Source: Ophiobolus disseminans (Eukaryota > Ascomycota > Dothideomycetes > Pleosporales > Phaeosphaeriaceae). Taken from it: DNA of 64,000 nt. Location: NCBI GenBank assembly GCA_010093685.1, contig MU006223.1, forward strand, positions 516,228 through 580,227, written 5' to 3'. A model generated the notes under the pieces. That model saw only the letters and a list, made by a program, of their open reading frames with translations, was not told the DNA's origin and did no database searches. Both the position numbers and the translations under genes were made by a program. Positions 44,653 to 55,445 of this stretch are shown in pieces (the stretch's first letter is position 1; each line of letters starts with the position of its first letter).

Positions 44653-45314
44653 TGTGCTGTAGTGTGAGTGATTGACACTTGGACATGCGCATGGAAAGTC
44701 TACAGCTAAGATTTCGCGACGAAAAGTTCGCGAGCGGACATCCTCGGCCTATGATTGGCTGGTGGGCGCGGCAGAACCGACCCCTGTCAAGCGGTCAGCT
44801 AGCGCCGGCAGGATACTTCGACGCTCACTGGGCAGCGTCACACCTTCCATCTGCTCGCAATCATTGTGCATACACATAGTGCATTCAGCACCTGCTTTCA
44901 TTCATGTTCGTTCTGACTAAACTGTTATGAATCCTCGTCGCATCACCTATCGGGGCCGTGTCGCCCGTTCCGTTCGTGTGGTGCTTCGAATCATCAAATT
45001 TCAATCATCGGTTCTGAGTGCTAGTCGACAGATACGCCGCGTCGTATAACCCGAACGAAAGTCAAATAAAGCTTCATTTCTTCGTTCGACGTAGCCATAT
45101 TTCCCTAGTACAAAATTTCTGTTTCATTTCACTCACGACGATTCTCACTATCTCATCGTATAATTCTGTTTTCTGATCATTTCTCTATTCGATATCTGTC
45201 AATTCTTACGATACGTCTACAAGGGTAGAGTCGTATCCGTCAATACGTACGCCTAGAGCGGAAAGTCAAACATGCTGACCGCGGCAGCGTCGTTAATGAT
45301 ATTTATTTGCCACT
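44653..45314. other. intergenic, DRS1 promoter
   Basis: A 662-base gap. The first 200 bases should carry the DRS1 promoter; the rest is AT-rich and featureless, including the 3' end of the following secreted-protein gene. Confidence 0.4.
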
Positions 45315-45938
45315 TCAACAATTGAAGTCGCACCGGACCCGCCGTATGCGATCAGATCTCCCAATTCCTGGGGCTGACGCTATCCACTCTTTGTCTACCC
45401 GGCGGCAGCGCGCAAAACCCCAGTCGAGGTCCGGCAAATCATTGAACATGATCGTGGCCTTGTCGGTACCACCCCGGTGAAGAGTGTACTCGAACTGGAG
45501 CGCATTTGTCATTTGGGCGTCCAGTTTGCCATTGGGAAAAGTGATTCGCTTCCCCGCGTAGGCCCACGATATCTTCAATTCGCTGTCTGGGTTGATGATG
45601 TTGTGCAGAGAGACTGTGCCATTCGCTAGACGAGCATCCTCCTCGGGTGAGAGCGGGTTTTTACCAGTCTTATCGTTAAACCAGCCCGAGGGGTAGATGA
45701 GACGCTGTTTCTCTCCAATCGGCTTACCATTGAACCAGACGGGGTTCTGAATCTCCACGCCTTTGCCGTCGAGTATACGCACCTCGATGTCTAGGTGGGG
45801 GGTGTTTACCGCTGGTGTATATTCAGTAAGCTGTGCCCAGACGTGGCATACGCCATGTTCGGGTTTTCGAGCTTCTGGAACTGGAGAGGCAATGACGGAC
45901 GCGGCACCGGCAAGGAACAAGATGCTGGAGAGCTGCAT
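45315..45938 (-). CDS. small secreted protein of unknown function
   Basis: Intronless 207-residue protein with signal peptide MQLSSILFLAGAASVIASPVP and a likely KR-less short propeptide (EARKPEH). The mature chain carries four cysteines (GVCHVW, FARCRR, VRCDFNC), enough for two disulfides, and a globular beta-type composition without low complexity. No family was recognised. Size, secretion and Cys content would place it among effector-like candidates in a plant- or insect-associated fungus, but nothing in the sequence proves that. It is flanked by AT-rich intergenic DNA. Confidence 0.7.
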   Translation of the reverse strand: MQLSSILFLAGAASVIASPVPEARKPEHGVCHVWAQLTEYTPAVNTPHLDIEVRILDGKGVEIQNPVWFNGKPIGEKQRLIYPSGWFNDKTGKNPLSPEEDARLANGTVSLHNIINPDSELKISWAYAGKRITFPNGKLDAQMTNALQFEYTLHRGGTDKATIMFNDLPDLDWGFARCRRVDKEWIASAPGIGRSDRIRRVRCDFNC

Positions 45939-46326
45939 GCTGTGAGTGTAAAGTTGTGATTGTGGTTTTAGTTGTAGTGATGGTTGCAAGTGCAAGTGGA
46001 TAATTGACTGTAGAGAAGGATATTTTAAACTAATTTATACACGGCAGAACCCCACACAGTGTCAATTCAAGGCGCAAAATATATTGACAAAGCTGAAACC
46101 TTGTTGGAACTACAATGTAGGATGGTAGACAATGACTACGTTTTATCGCGAAGTCAGGAAGCCACAATGACATTTTCTTTGTCTAACACTACAATAACTA
46201 CACTATGTCACATGCAACGCTCCACCATATCAGCGTCTGGGCTGACTTTTGCAGTACTGTATGCACGAAGCCGTAATGAACAAAATTCGACGATGAACGT
46301 ATGCCCTTCCCTTCGAATCAATCTAC
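45939..46326. other. intergenic
   Basis: A 388-base, AT-rich gap between two minus-strand genes. Promoter of the small secreted protein; TATTTTAAACTAATTTATA lies near 46020-46040. Nothing else seen. Confidence 0.4.
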
Positions 46327-47169
46327 CTACTCCGTCGAGAATTTACTAATTGCACCAGAAGCCTCCTTCGCCAGCGTCCTAACATCCTCACGAACATACG
46401 TTTGATCCGCGAAATCATCAAATCTGCCTCGCCACAGTAGCCACCGCCCTCTCGACAATCCCGGTTCCCCATCCCACAAGTCCGTCCGCACCGCCAATCC
46501 CCTCTCCCAGCCCTCCTCAAACGCCGCGTTTCCCAACTTATATATCTCCGTCCCTGCTATGAGAACCCATCTGGCCGCCGCCAGCACATCGAAGCTCACG
46601 AGTTCTTTCGCAGTGACGGCCGACCGCTTGAGTGAAGTAGGCCGAACACGCTTTTCAAGCTCCGATTCCCGCGACTGCTGATTCCGCTCAAGCGCGTCTC
46701 GCAGACAGAAGAAGCCGAAGATGAAAAGCTTGTCATCGAAGCCCGACTGGGCCAGCTTTGCTGTGAAGACGTTGTAGTTGACCCATCTATCTCCAGGTGT
46801 CGTTGGCGCTTGCTTATCTTCTGGCTTCCATGGATAGCGTCCGCCCGATAGGGCATCGAGATGTTCCCGATGCATGGAGGCGAAGGATCTTGTGATTGGG
46901 TTTGGTGAGGGTGGGATGTCGCGGATGGCGAAGAGGAGTTTGATAATGGCGTCGTGCGGTTCTGAGAACTCGGCTACTGTGTCTAGCAGGAGGGTTTGGA
47001 ATTCGAATGCTGCATCGCTGGGCTCTGATGCTTTGCTGACGGAGTGAAGAATTGCTTCTGCGGCAGTTGCGGGTGAGGTGTTGTGAGAGATGAATTCGTG
47101 GAGGATTTTAGTAGATTCTTTCAGGGCGCTATCGCCAGCGCTCGCCTTCTGGCTGAACCATTGATCCAT
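46327..47169 (-). CDS. DUF3632-like fungal protein
   Basis: Intronless 280-residue soluble helical protein without signal peptide or membrane segment. The arrangement (an N-terminal helix bundle with AAEAILHSVSK and LLLDTVAEFSEPHDAIIKLLFAIRDIPPS, then WVNYNVFTAKLAQSG, then DVLAAARWVLIAGTEIYKLG, and WDGEPGLSRGRWLLWRGRF near the end) fits the ascomycete-specific DUF3632 family, which often occurs in many copies per genome. No function is known. The recognition is from pattern memory, so moderate confidence. Confidence 0.65.
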   Translation of the reverse strand: MDQWFSQKASAGDSALKESTKILHEFISHNTSPATAAEAILHSVSKASEPSDAAFEFQTLLLDTVAEFSEPHDAIIKLLFAIRDIPPSPNPITRSFASMHREHLDALSGGRYPWKPEDKQAPTTPGDRWVNYNVFTAKLAQSGFDDKLFIFGFFCLRDALERNQQSRESELEKRVRPTSLKRSAVTAKELVSFDVLAAARWVLIAGTEIYKLGNAAFEEGWERGLAVRTDLWDGEPGLSRGRWLLWRGRFDDFADQTYVREDVRTLAKEASGAISKFSTE

Positions 47170-48957
47170 GATTGGAAGATATACCGGTGAAACGAGATGA
47201 AGTAGAAGTGGTAAAGTCACTGCAACAGTTCTCGTTCTCAGATCTGTGGGTTAAACGTCGTGGAAGTGATATAAGTTCAAGTTATGTATCAGGCAGCCGT
47301 TCTTGGCAGATTGCACGTCATGAGCAACGTGATGAAACTTCCCCAAGTTTTCTACACTGTTGTTTCCGGTCGATTGTTAGCCCGACAGGCTGACTAGTTT
47401 AGAGAATGTTCAGTAATAGGTATTACATCGCTAAGACACAGTCCTATTCCCACCCATGTCGCTAGGATCTGCATGATTACGTAACGGGACGCCTGATAAT
47501 ACTAGGTATTTTCTACGTCATGTCAGCATTCACGGTGCTTTCTAGCCAACCTCGGAATACTACGAATACTTACATGAGTAACGAACCTTGCAGGATCCTA
47601 GGCATCACGAGAAGTCTACCCGTAGTGCTTACCTATTCCTTCCAAACCCAACGCATTGTTCACTATGTTGTAGACGTGGATAAACACACATTCGTATTCT
47701 GTGGATCATCATAGTAAGCGGGGTTTGGCAGCGTACAACTCACTGAGGTGTTTTCCCCCATCACCCCGTCGTTCAGAGACGGCCTGTCGATAAAAAAAAA
47801 TTGGCTGCAGGCACAATGCGGCTCTTGCCCACCTGGGCAGGTGCTTCTCAAAGTTAAATAAGCATGCCTAGCTACCACACAATCAGAACGAGTGGATATA
47901 GTCTCAGCCAGTTAGAGCCTTAGAGGCCTGCATTTACAGGAACGAGATTTTCAAAGTTAGATCAAGCTGCCTAACTGGATATACCTTCCGGCATGGTGAA
48001 CTCAAATCCCACGTCAATTAATCCAGTACGCGGTACCTAGTACTAAGAATCTCCCCGGGTCTCACATCGTGTGTTTTGAACGCCGATGCTACACTAGATG
48101 TGCAGGTGGCTTAGAGCCTCGGCAGCGCCTAAAAAAGACGAACTCGGAAGCTTCTTCGCACCGGGCCTAGAGACACAAACCTTAAGGACCCCAAGGATCG
48201 ACCGGTTCAACAGAACTAGCGGCGAACAGGCCGTCTCCACTTCTGTATCCCATCTTACGATCAGGCACAACGGCCCAATAGGATACACTACCTAGGTACG
48301 ATTTCCTACCTAGTCAGCTTACTGCTGCCCAGGTGGCCTATAAAACCTGCGCCAAGAATGGCATACTGGGGTCCACTAGGTATATACGCGAAGAGGTTCG
48401 TCGGGAAATGCGTTGCCCAGAACTCTATTTAGGCAATCGCATCCACACCAACCTCGTTTATGACATCTCCCTGCTGGACGCCTACAGCTATCATCGCCTG
48501 ATCACCGGACGGATCGTCATAAAATCAGTGAGATTGTGCGTTCCGTAATGCCGCATTTCCCGAACCTTACCATCGCCTCTTGTCCAATTGCTCAGGGGCC
48601 GGACTTACCTTGAATGATACTAACCTCTTCTTTTCTGAATCCTGCGGAGGGCCATTCGATACATGCTGAATGGCGGAGATCTGCAGCTTTCACCTCCACC
48701 TGGGCAGTTGGGCATTGGAACGTCCAAGCTGGGTGCCGGGACGTGGTATCACGTTTGGCTAGACCATAACTTGGCTCGTAAAGCTGCCGAATTAGTGGAT
48801 ATACCTAGAGTATATGAGCAAAAATATAATTTGAGACAACACTGGAAGAATATAAATACAAGCCTAAACGACACTCTCACCTCCCATCCATCATCGAAAC
48901 ATCACTCACTTCGAACAATCACTCTTCGGTTTAAGCACCCAAGTCTATCCTCCAGCC
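47170..48957. other. gene-sparse, AT-richer stretch
   Basis: About 1.8 kb with no supportable gene, a base composition more AT-rich than the neighbours, and several small CCTAGG-type palindromes and near-repeats (for example around 48296-48320). It may be decayed repeat DNA. The right end is the RNase promoter. Confidence 0.45.
48851..48858 (+). promoter_or_regulatory. TATA box of secreted RNase gene
   Basis: TATAAATA about 107 bases before the RNase start codon, a good core-promoter match. Confidence 0.55.
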
Positions 48958-49693
48958 ATGTATCAACCCATGATGCTCCTGGCCGCCCTGAGCCTGGCTC
49001 AGACCGCCTTCAGCATGCCCGCTACCCCCAAACCCCAGATTCAGAAGCGAGCCGTGACGAACCTCCCTACCGCTCTGATCACCTGCCGTACGTTGACACC
49101 AGATTTTTCATTCCACAAAGATAGTCCGAGAACTAACATGCTCATCAGCCGACACGCGAGAAGGAAAAGACCCAGCAACCCAAACCATCCAATTCAACGA
49201 CTTCCAAGCCGAAGACGCCACCCAGCGAGGCCTCCAGAGCGAGCCGGGCACCAGCGACCCCAACCCAGGTTCGTAAAACATCCACTCCTTGCACCTTTTC
49301 CTACATCTCTTCCCATAACTAGAAAAACTCCGCTTCCTTTCCCCCCTTCTTCCCAACAACACAACATCACAAGATTAACACCCCCCTCCCCCTCAGGCGG
49401 CTTCTCCCACGCATTCGAAAACCGCGAAGCCTTTGTCTTCGCCGGCTGCGAAAACGCCGCCTTCTTCGAGTATCCGATTCTCGAGACAGGAGTGTACGGC
49501 GGCGGCTCGCCAGGTCCGTTCCGCGTAATCTTCACACCGGATCCGGATTTTGCGTCGCGCAATGGGAAGTTCTGCGGAATTGTGTACCATCCGGTATGTT
49601 TTGGGTCCCTGGCTGTGTGGGCGTGATTTGCTAATGCAGGGGTAGAGGAACGCCGATGGGACCGAGGCAGGAAGGTTCGATCTTTGCTCATAG
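48958..49693 (+). CDS. secreted guanyl-specific ribonuclease, N1/T1 type
   Basis: A 164-residue secreted RNase cutting single-stranded RNA after G. Exons are 48958-49087, 49149-49268, 49397-49593 and 49646-49693. Signal peptide is MYQPMMLLAALSLAQTAFS. All four family catalytic positions are visible: His88 (FSHAFEN), Glu108 (FFEYPI), Arg126 (PFRVIF) and His148 (VYHP), with the conserved YGGGSPG loop at 117-123. Cysteines at 43, 101, 143 and 163 can form two disulfides. The last intron has two tandem acceptors ten bases apart: the downstream one supplies the final Cys, whereas the upstream one gives an immediate stop. Likely extracellular, for nutrient scavenging or interaction with other organisms. 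Confidence 0.85.
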
Positions 49694-50692
49694 GTGGTGG
49701 GTGGGGGAAATGGGATGGAAGGGATTATAGGACAGATCGGTCGTTACGGATATACATTCGTTTGGAGTCCATTTCTAGTACAAATGTCCGTTCATTGGGA
49801 TTGCATCATTCATGGTCGCAATGCTGTGCCCGGAACCTGTACATCTGAGATAAAACTATGCTGTCGTCGTTGACGTATGTCCCACTGAGGCCAGAAAATA
49901 TGAGGCTCCCAGAGTAAGTTCTGGAGCAGGCATAGACTTGGTGTGTTTGGATTCCTCGGAGCCCAAGCTCCAAATTGTTGTAGATTGTTTTGGTTTTACT
50001 TGTTGACAGACGTACGTGGTAATTACAAAGGTTCCCCAGTCCAGTCTGTAGAAACACAACCCTTCTGAAATGCGAAAACGGAAAACCCACCCTGTGATGC
50101 CCAATCTGGAGTCCTGCTTCCTTTCGTACGCCGAGTGATGCCCTTCTCTTTTGAACACCAGTAACGCCAACCTGATTGAACTGGGGTAATGCAGTATGGA
50201 GTAGAGAAGTGAAAGAAGTTGCGTGCCATGTCGGCGATGAATCAAACCTTTTTGTAGTTGTCTTTTATCCGTATGTCGACGGCCTTTTCCTACTTTTTTT
50301 CTGGTTTCGTTGTTAGAGCTCCGAATTGACGAGGATACGAACCTAGTGGGGTGCCGGATTCAGAGGCGTGAAACGGATGCTGTGGGTCAGACCTCCAACA
50401 TATTGTTAGGAAGGCAGTGTGCCAACGAGCCGTATCTTCGGTGGTGCGTACTGGTGTAACCTCGACTGAACAAACAAGTAATGTCAGAGATCCTCAAACC
50501 ATGTGTGTGATGCAAGGGATGGTATAGCGAACATGTGCAAGCTTGGCCGAAAGAGAGCCTACGCTGCCGTCGGGGCAGCCACCACCCCGTTGGAAGCAAG
50601 GCCGGACTGCTGGCGTTTTGCTGCTTGATGTTCGCTGTCCTGTATTAGCACAACGTCAGCAAGAAAGCTTGAGTATACTCCTGAGGTGCTTT
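49694..50692. other. intergenic between convergent RNase and PAP1
   Basis: A 999-base gap between convergent genes. Reading frames on the minus strand are short and frame-broken. It could contain a further 3' exon or a long 3' UTR of PAP1, which I could not confirm. Confidence 0.4.
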
Positions 50693-52581
50693 CTACTGCC
50701 TCGGAGTTTTGAGATGTCGTGAGTCACGCACGTCAAGTCCTGTCTCGGAGAAAGGGCGCTTAGGTTCCTTTTCCTTCTTCTTATTTTCCACCGTGGCTTT
50801 CGCTGCCTTTGCCTTTTTCGGTTTTGTTGGGCGAACTTCGCCTGGAACGAAGACATCGTCAGGTAGTGCGGTGCTGCAACGTTAGCATTTGACATGAGAG
50901 TGTCCAAGTAAAATACTTACTTGCGCGTGTGCACGACCCTGATTGACATTGTTTTGCTGTCATACAGGGATGAGTCTGTCACCTTGGACCTGAATTGATT
51001 TGTGGGATATGAAATGTCGAGCTTGTTGCGTTCTTTCTTCATGTCAGTTGAGGGCGGAGAGTGGTCAGAGCCAGACATACCAAGGGGTAGTGCAATGCCA
51101 ATGTAGAAGGTTGTTGTGTAGATGATATAATCCTCGGTAGTACCCGCGGCGGGTATTTCGGATGCAGGGATCGCGTAGTCGAGACTCCCTTTCGTGACCT
51201 CGTCCACTTGATCTTCGGTTTTGCATCGATGGTAACGCTCAAAGGGCTCAATGTAAGGACGAGCAACATCAATGCCGGTCTGGCCCTCATCAATGCCAGC
51301 CACGAGGATCCGCACTTTAGACTGCACCAGCCCAGAGAAGGTAGAGTTCTCTTCCTTGCTACGACTTGCGGCGACTACGCTCAGGTAGTATTTGTGGTCT
51401 TTTGTGAAGAACGAGTGGCGGTCAAAGAGGGTGCCCCAAGACTTCAGGCCTGCATAGACGTCGCGCACGATGCTGTCAGCCCGTAAAAACTCTTCCATCA
51501 TGACGGTTTTGGTTGAGGGTGTTATGCTGTGGGTGGAACACATGGCTGGAAATGCTGGCGTGATGACGGGCATTAGGTGTCGCGCATCTCCTGGAGAAAC
51601 CTGCAACAGTGAGCTGGAGTATGTAACAGCAATATGAAAAATGTACCGCGGGGTTCCACACACGAAGACCAAATTCACCCACTTCATGGTCCTTCAGCAT
51701 GACGGGCCTCGGCCAGTTCCATTTATGCATAAGATTGAAGAACTTTGTAAGGATGGTGGCGCCGCATGCCATGGGGTAGAGTTGGCAGATGCGAGCAACC
51801 ATGATAGCCCATGCGATTCCTCCGGGGTAGCCGAAGATGGCGCCGTAGATGGCGCGTCCTGTTGTTTGTCAGCCAAGCAGCAGACGAAGAAGTCGGAAAA
51901 CCCACGATTCGCCCAGAGCTTGATGGCGCGCAGGGCATAACGGAAATGGCGGCGTTGCGGTACCGACGCAAGCAGCTCCTTCACAACACGAGTGCCGTTG
52001 ACGCTTCTTATCGTCACCTCCTCGAGATGGCGCAGGACCGATTTGTCGATCGTCTCCATTTCCTTGGGCACCGAGACCATGGTGGGCATGGATGCGAAGA
52101 GTACATCCAGACTCACGCCACGGTACTTGAGCTTGATGATGGGCACAAAGGCCTCAGGAACCGGGACAAGTTCCGTGATGTCGTTCTCGGCGGAGAGCTC
52201 CTTGAAGATGGAGGGGAAGTCCCTGAAGAAGTCCTCGATGAAGACATGCTTGGGCACGCAAACGAGGGTATCGATGTCGGAAGTTGGGCCGTGGACGCCG
52301 AGGGCGTAGCTGCCGAAGAAGAACATCTTGCCGCCAGCGGCGTCTATTATGGGCTGTTTGATGCCCTTCTGCTTGCTGGCTCGGCGAACAAACTCCTCGA
52401 CCACCTTCTGGATGTGCTGCAGCACTTCCTCTCGCCGCTTGTTGCCCTCGGGGGTCTCAAAGACATTCTGGTTCGTCAGCGTCTCGATGAGATCATCGTT
52501 CAGCTTGTTGTCCCTTGCGCTTGGCGGTGCGTCTGAAATGGGGGCGGTGACGCCCCACATGGGCTTCTTTTTATCCTCCAT
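50693..52581 (-). CDS. PAP1: nuclear poly(A) polymerase
   Basis: Adds poly(A) tails to cleaved pre-mRNA. Five exons (52581-51906, 51858-51647, 51600-51081, 51032-50921, 50873-50693) close in frame to 566 residues. The nucleotidyltransferase centre is FFFGSYALGVHGPTSDIDTL with catalytic Asp102 and Asp104; Asp159 is in GVSLDVLFA. The central domain has KLWANRRAIYG and FNLMHKWNWPRPVML. The RNA-binding domain has WNPAVSPGDARHLMPVITPAFPAMCSTH, an excellent match to PAPs. A Lys-rich C-terminus follows. The third intron is 48 bases, a multiple of three without a stop, so its removal is likely but not forced. The 3' end beyond 50693 is uncertain. Confidence 0.92.
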
Positions 52582-52927
52582 GGTGTTTCGATGTGGGTGA
52601 GCTGTCGCGCAGCTTCGCCCGCGCTGCGGAGAGCGGGAGACAAGGAAGTCGCAGTTGGACCGGCGAGGGGGCGCTGACGTCGAGTGGAGCGACCGGAGAG
52701 AGTGATGGTATGTTATTAGCGCTGCTCCCACATGGCGACGCGACCTTCCCGTGACTGGGTGTGGATGGTGAAAGAAAAGAAGAGCGTTGCATCTCCGTCT
52801 TGGGAAACCGCGGCTGCCAAGATGCACGCGCCACTTGCGGCTTCCACGTTCCGCTTGACAAGGATCAGCCCTACGCGTTCTGTCCAACACCAACGGCCCA
52901 TCACGAAACTCACCACAGTATAGCGCC
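52582..52927. promoter_or_regulatory. divergent promoter, PAP1 and 2H phosphoesterase
   Basis: A 346-base GC-rich gap from which two RNA-related genes are transcribed outward; probably a bidirectional promoter. No TATA box recognised. Confidence 0.45.
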
Positions 52928-53545
52928 ATGGCAAGGCAATTACCGGCGCATCTCACACACAAGACGGCGCTTGCTCTACTGCCACCATCGTCAATCACTG
53001 CACCCATCGAGGCAGTGCGACGCGTTCATGACAAGCATTTTGCGCGGTGGCCGCCTCACATAAACCTACTCTACCCCTTTCTCGCGTCGCCTTCCGAGAC
53101 TGTCTCAGAAAATGCACCATCTCTGAAAGAAAGCATCCGCGCGCGAATACAGGACGCGGTCAGGTCAATTGAGCCGTTTCAGGTCGCTTTGAGTGCGGAT
53201 CCTCACGGTGTGTTTTCGCACAGCAAGAGAAGCAAGACCGTGTGGCTTGGCCCATCTACAGAGCGCGTCCAGCAGCTTCAGACAGCTCTACAAGCCGAGT
53301 TTGCCGAGTGCGATGCGGACGAGAGACCATTTACGCCTCATCTGTCAGTTGGGCAGGCGCAAAGTGACACAGGCGCGCAAACCCTAGGAGAAGAGATCAG
53401 ACGCGGCGTCGCCGACTTTAACAGTGGTGCCAATGAAAGCGTGCCTGTGGCATTGGACTGGCCCATCGATAAAGTTTATGTCATTGAGCGGAAAGGCTTC
53501 CATGGCCGCTTCAAAGTCATTGGCAGTATCGAGCTTGGCAAATAA
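52928..53545 (+). CDS. 2H phosphoesterase (2'-5' RNA ligase-like) protein
   Basis: Intronless 205-residue protein of the 2H family, which opens or forms 2',3'-cyclic or 2'-5' phosphodiester linkages in RNA. The two signature motifs are HINLLYP (His44) and HLSVG (His138-Leu-Ser140), each followed by a hydrophobic strand, with WLGP before the second. No signal peptide or membrane segment. Fungal relatives are uncharacterised; an RNA-end or cyclic-nucleotide repair role is inferred. It is head-to-head with PAP1 and its stop is only 12 bases from the stop of the convergent cupin gene. Confidence 0.88.
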   Translation: MARQLPAHLTHKTALALLPPSSITAPIEAVRRVHDKHFARWPPHINLLYPFLASPSETVSENAPSLKESIRARIQDAVRSIEPFQVALSADPHGVFSHSKRSKTVWLGPSTERVQQLQTALQAEFAECDADERPFTPHLSVGQAQSDTGAQTLGEEIRRGVADFNSGANESVPVALDWPIDKVYVIERKGFHGRFKVIGSIELGK

Positions 53546-53557
53546 TAACACCAACAT

Positions 53558-54126
53558 CTACTTCTTCGCCTGCTCCTGCAGCATCTCCTTCGCTGGCATT
53601 GTCGCAAACCTGCTCATGACCTCCAGGTTCTTCTCCTTGCTCATCTTCTCGTCGCTCTTGCTTATCTCCGCCAGGATCTTGAAGTAGTCGATGTAGAACG
53701 CCGGCGTGTAGGTGTTGAAAAACTTTGCCTCCTCGTTGCTCGGATTCGAGAAGGTGTGCGGTGCACGGATCGGTACCGTCACATAGTCTCCGACATGGGC
53801 GTCGTGGTACGCGCCGTCTGGTGCATGGAAGCGCACCACACCCTGCGTTACGAGGAAGGTCTCGTCGTGCATCTCGTGCCAATGCGCTGGCGGACCGGCC
53901 GTGTTTGGTGGAAGAGTGAACTCTGCGGAGCCAATTCTGTTGTCTGCACTCGTTAGAAGTGCGTTCGCCATCGAAAAACGACAATACCTGTTCTCGAGCC
54001 ATCCTCCATGATCCTGCAGGTAATATGCCCAAGCTTCAGGATTTCACCTGCTGTGGTTGGTACGAAGTTGATGGGTCGCCGTGGCATCTTCATTGTCGCA
54101 AGCGCTTGCCTAGCTTCGTCGTCCAT
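53558..54126 (-). CDS. cupin-domain protein
   Basis: A 174-residue small cupin, exons 54126-53988 and 53943-53558. The first cupin motif is GPPAHWHEMHDETFLVTQG, with two His and a Glu as metal ligands, and the second is HVGDYVTVPIRAPHTFSNP, whose His (PHTF) is the fourth ligand. No signal peptide. The intron is only 44 bases with a CTAAC branch site; removing it restores the expected DNRIGSAEF start of the domain. Family members are oxidoreductases, isomerases or sugar-binding proteins; the reaction is unassigned. The C-terminal tail is Lys- and Met-rich and helical. Confidence 0.85.
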
Positions 54127-54716
54127 GGTGGTGATGAGAATATAGCAAGTTGCTGAGGTTGCTTGTTGAAGAAGGCAGTGGGATATCGATGAAAGGATAG
54201 CGAGTGAAGTGTCGAAGTTTACAATTGTGGTTGATTTATAGCTGAGCTGACTGTGCTACTGCGGAGAGCCGGTGTCCGATATGACTAGAGACAGGAATCA
54301 AGAGATATGGGGTGTGGATTACAGGAAGCGAAATTGTCTCAAACAGTAAGGTACCATCATCAGCACTCACTGACAACTCAAGTCCGAGGTCCCGTAGAGT
54401 CGTCTGAGCATAGATTAGATTTTGCTGTTGAAGGCGAGTCCAGACATCTACCCCACATTCCGAGCTACCACTAGTGCGGGGAAGGAGCAGTTGCGGACCT
54501 CCGAACGCGCTTGCCCTGTTTATCTCTAGACCAGGTGTACCTGCAGTAGTCTAGGCAGCTACTACTAAACAGTGAACCTTGCGATACACGAGTCGCAGTA
54601 CTGCCTTGCACCGCCGTTGAGGATAAATAAAATACTTGCCTCATCAGTCAGTCGAGTTCAACGATACCCCACCATTCAACCCATCAGCCCCACCTTCACA
54701 ACACGACGTAACCAAA
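54127..54716. promoter_or_regulatory. divergent intergenic region, cupin and UCH
   Basis: A 590-base gap between outward-facing genes. GATAAATAAAAT near 54622 lies about 95 bases before the UCH start and may be its TATA element. Confidence 0.4.
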
Positions 54717-55445
54717 ATGGCGAAACTCTGGAGCATCCTTGAGAACAACCCGGTGGTGATGGATCACCTTGCTCGCTCACTAGGCCTCGACAACACTCTC
54801 GCTTTCTACGACATCTACTCACTCACCGACGCCGACTTGCTGGCCTTCATCCCACGACCAGTCTATGCTCTGCTCGTCATCATCCCTCTCACACCGACAT
54901 GGCGCGAATCACGCCAGTCAGAAGACAAAGACAAGGGCGAGTACCAAGGCAAGGGCGAGGATGACCCAGTCATCTGGTTCAAGCAGACCATCGGCAACGC
55001 ATGTGGAAGCATAGGCCTCGTACACTGCCTCCTCAACAGCGAAGCTTCAGAGCACATTCAGCCTGACTCTATCTTGGATCGCATCCGCAAAGACGCCCTT
55101 CCAAAGTCGATGTTTGATCGCGCCAAGGTTCTCGAAGACTCAGATGAGTTCGAAAAGGCACATTTGGAGGCTGCACAGCTCGGCGATACTGCTACACCCA
55201 CGCCGGAGGCAAAAGTGCACATGGGTCAGCATTTCGTTGCGTTCGTCAAGGCTAAGGACGGCCATCTGTGGGAGCTGGAGGGCGACAGGAAAGGCCCGCT
55301 GGATCGAGGTGTGTTGAAGGATGATGAGGATGTGCTGAGCCCCGCGGCGCTCGAGAAGGGTTTGGGTAGGCTTATGAGGATCGAGACGGAGAACCGTGGG
55401 GATCTGAGATTCTCTGCTATCGCTCTTGCAAAGAGTCTGGACTAG
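54717..55445 (+). CDS. ubiquitin C-terminal hydrolase (peptidase C12)
   Basis: Intronless 242-residue cysteine protease that trims ubiquitin or small adducts. Active-site Gln90 and Cys96 are in KQTIGNACGSIG; His172 is in GQHFVAFV. The residue expected to be the triad Asp (LDG in human UCH-L3) is Glu188 in LWELEGD, a conservative change. An acidic-Lys insert (residues about 66-83, SEDKDKGEYQGKGEDD) precedes the active site, longer than in yeast Yuh1 and UCH-L3. The N-terminus (SILENNPVVMDHLARSLGL) is family-typical. Activity is likely but the Glu deserves a check. Confidence 0.9.
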   Translation: MAKLWSILENNPVVMDHLARSLGLDNTLAFYDIYSLTDADLLAFIPRPVYALLVIIPLTPTWRESRQSEDKDKGEYQGKGEDDPVIWFKQTIGNACGSIGLVHCLLNSEASEHIQPDSILDRIRKDALPKSMFDRAKVLEDSDEFEKAHLEAAQLGDTATPTPEAKVHMGQHFVAFVKAKDGHLWELEGDRKGPLDRGVLKDDEDVLSPAALEKGLGRLMRIETENRGDLRFSAIALAKSLD

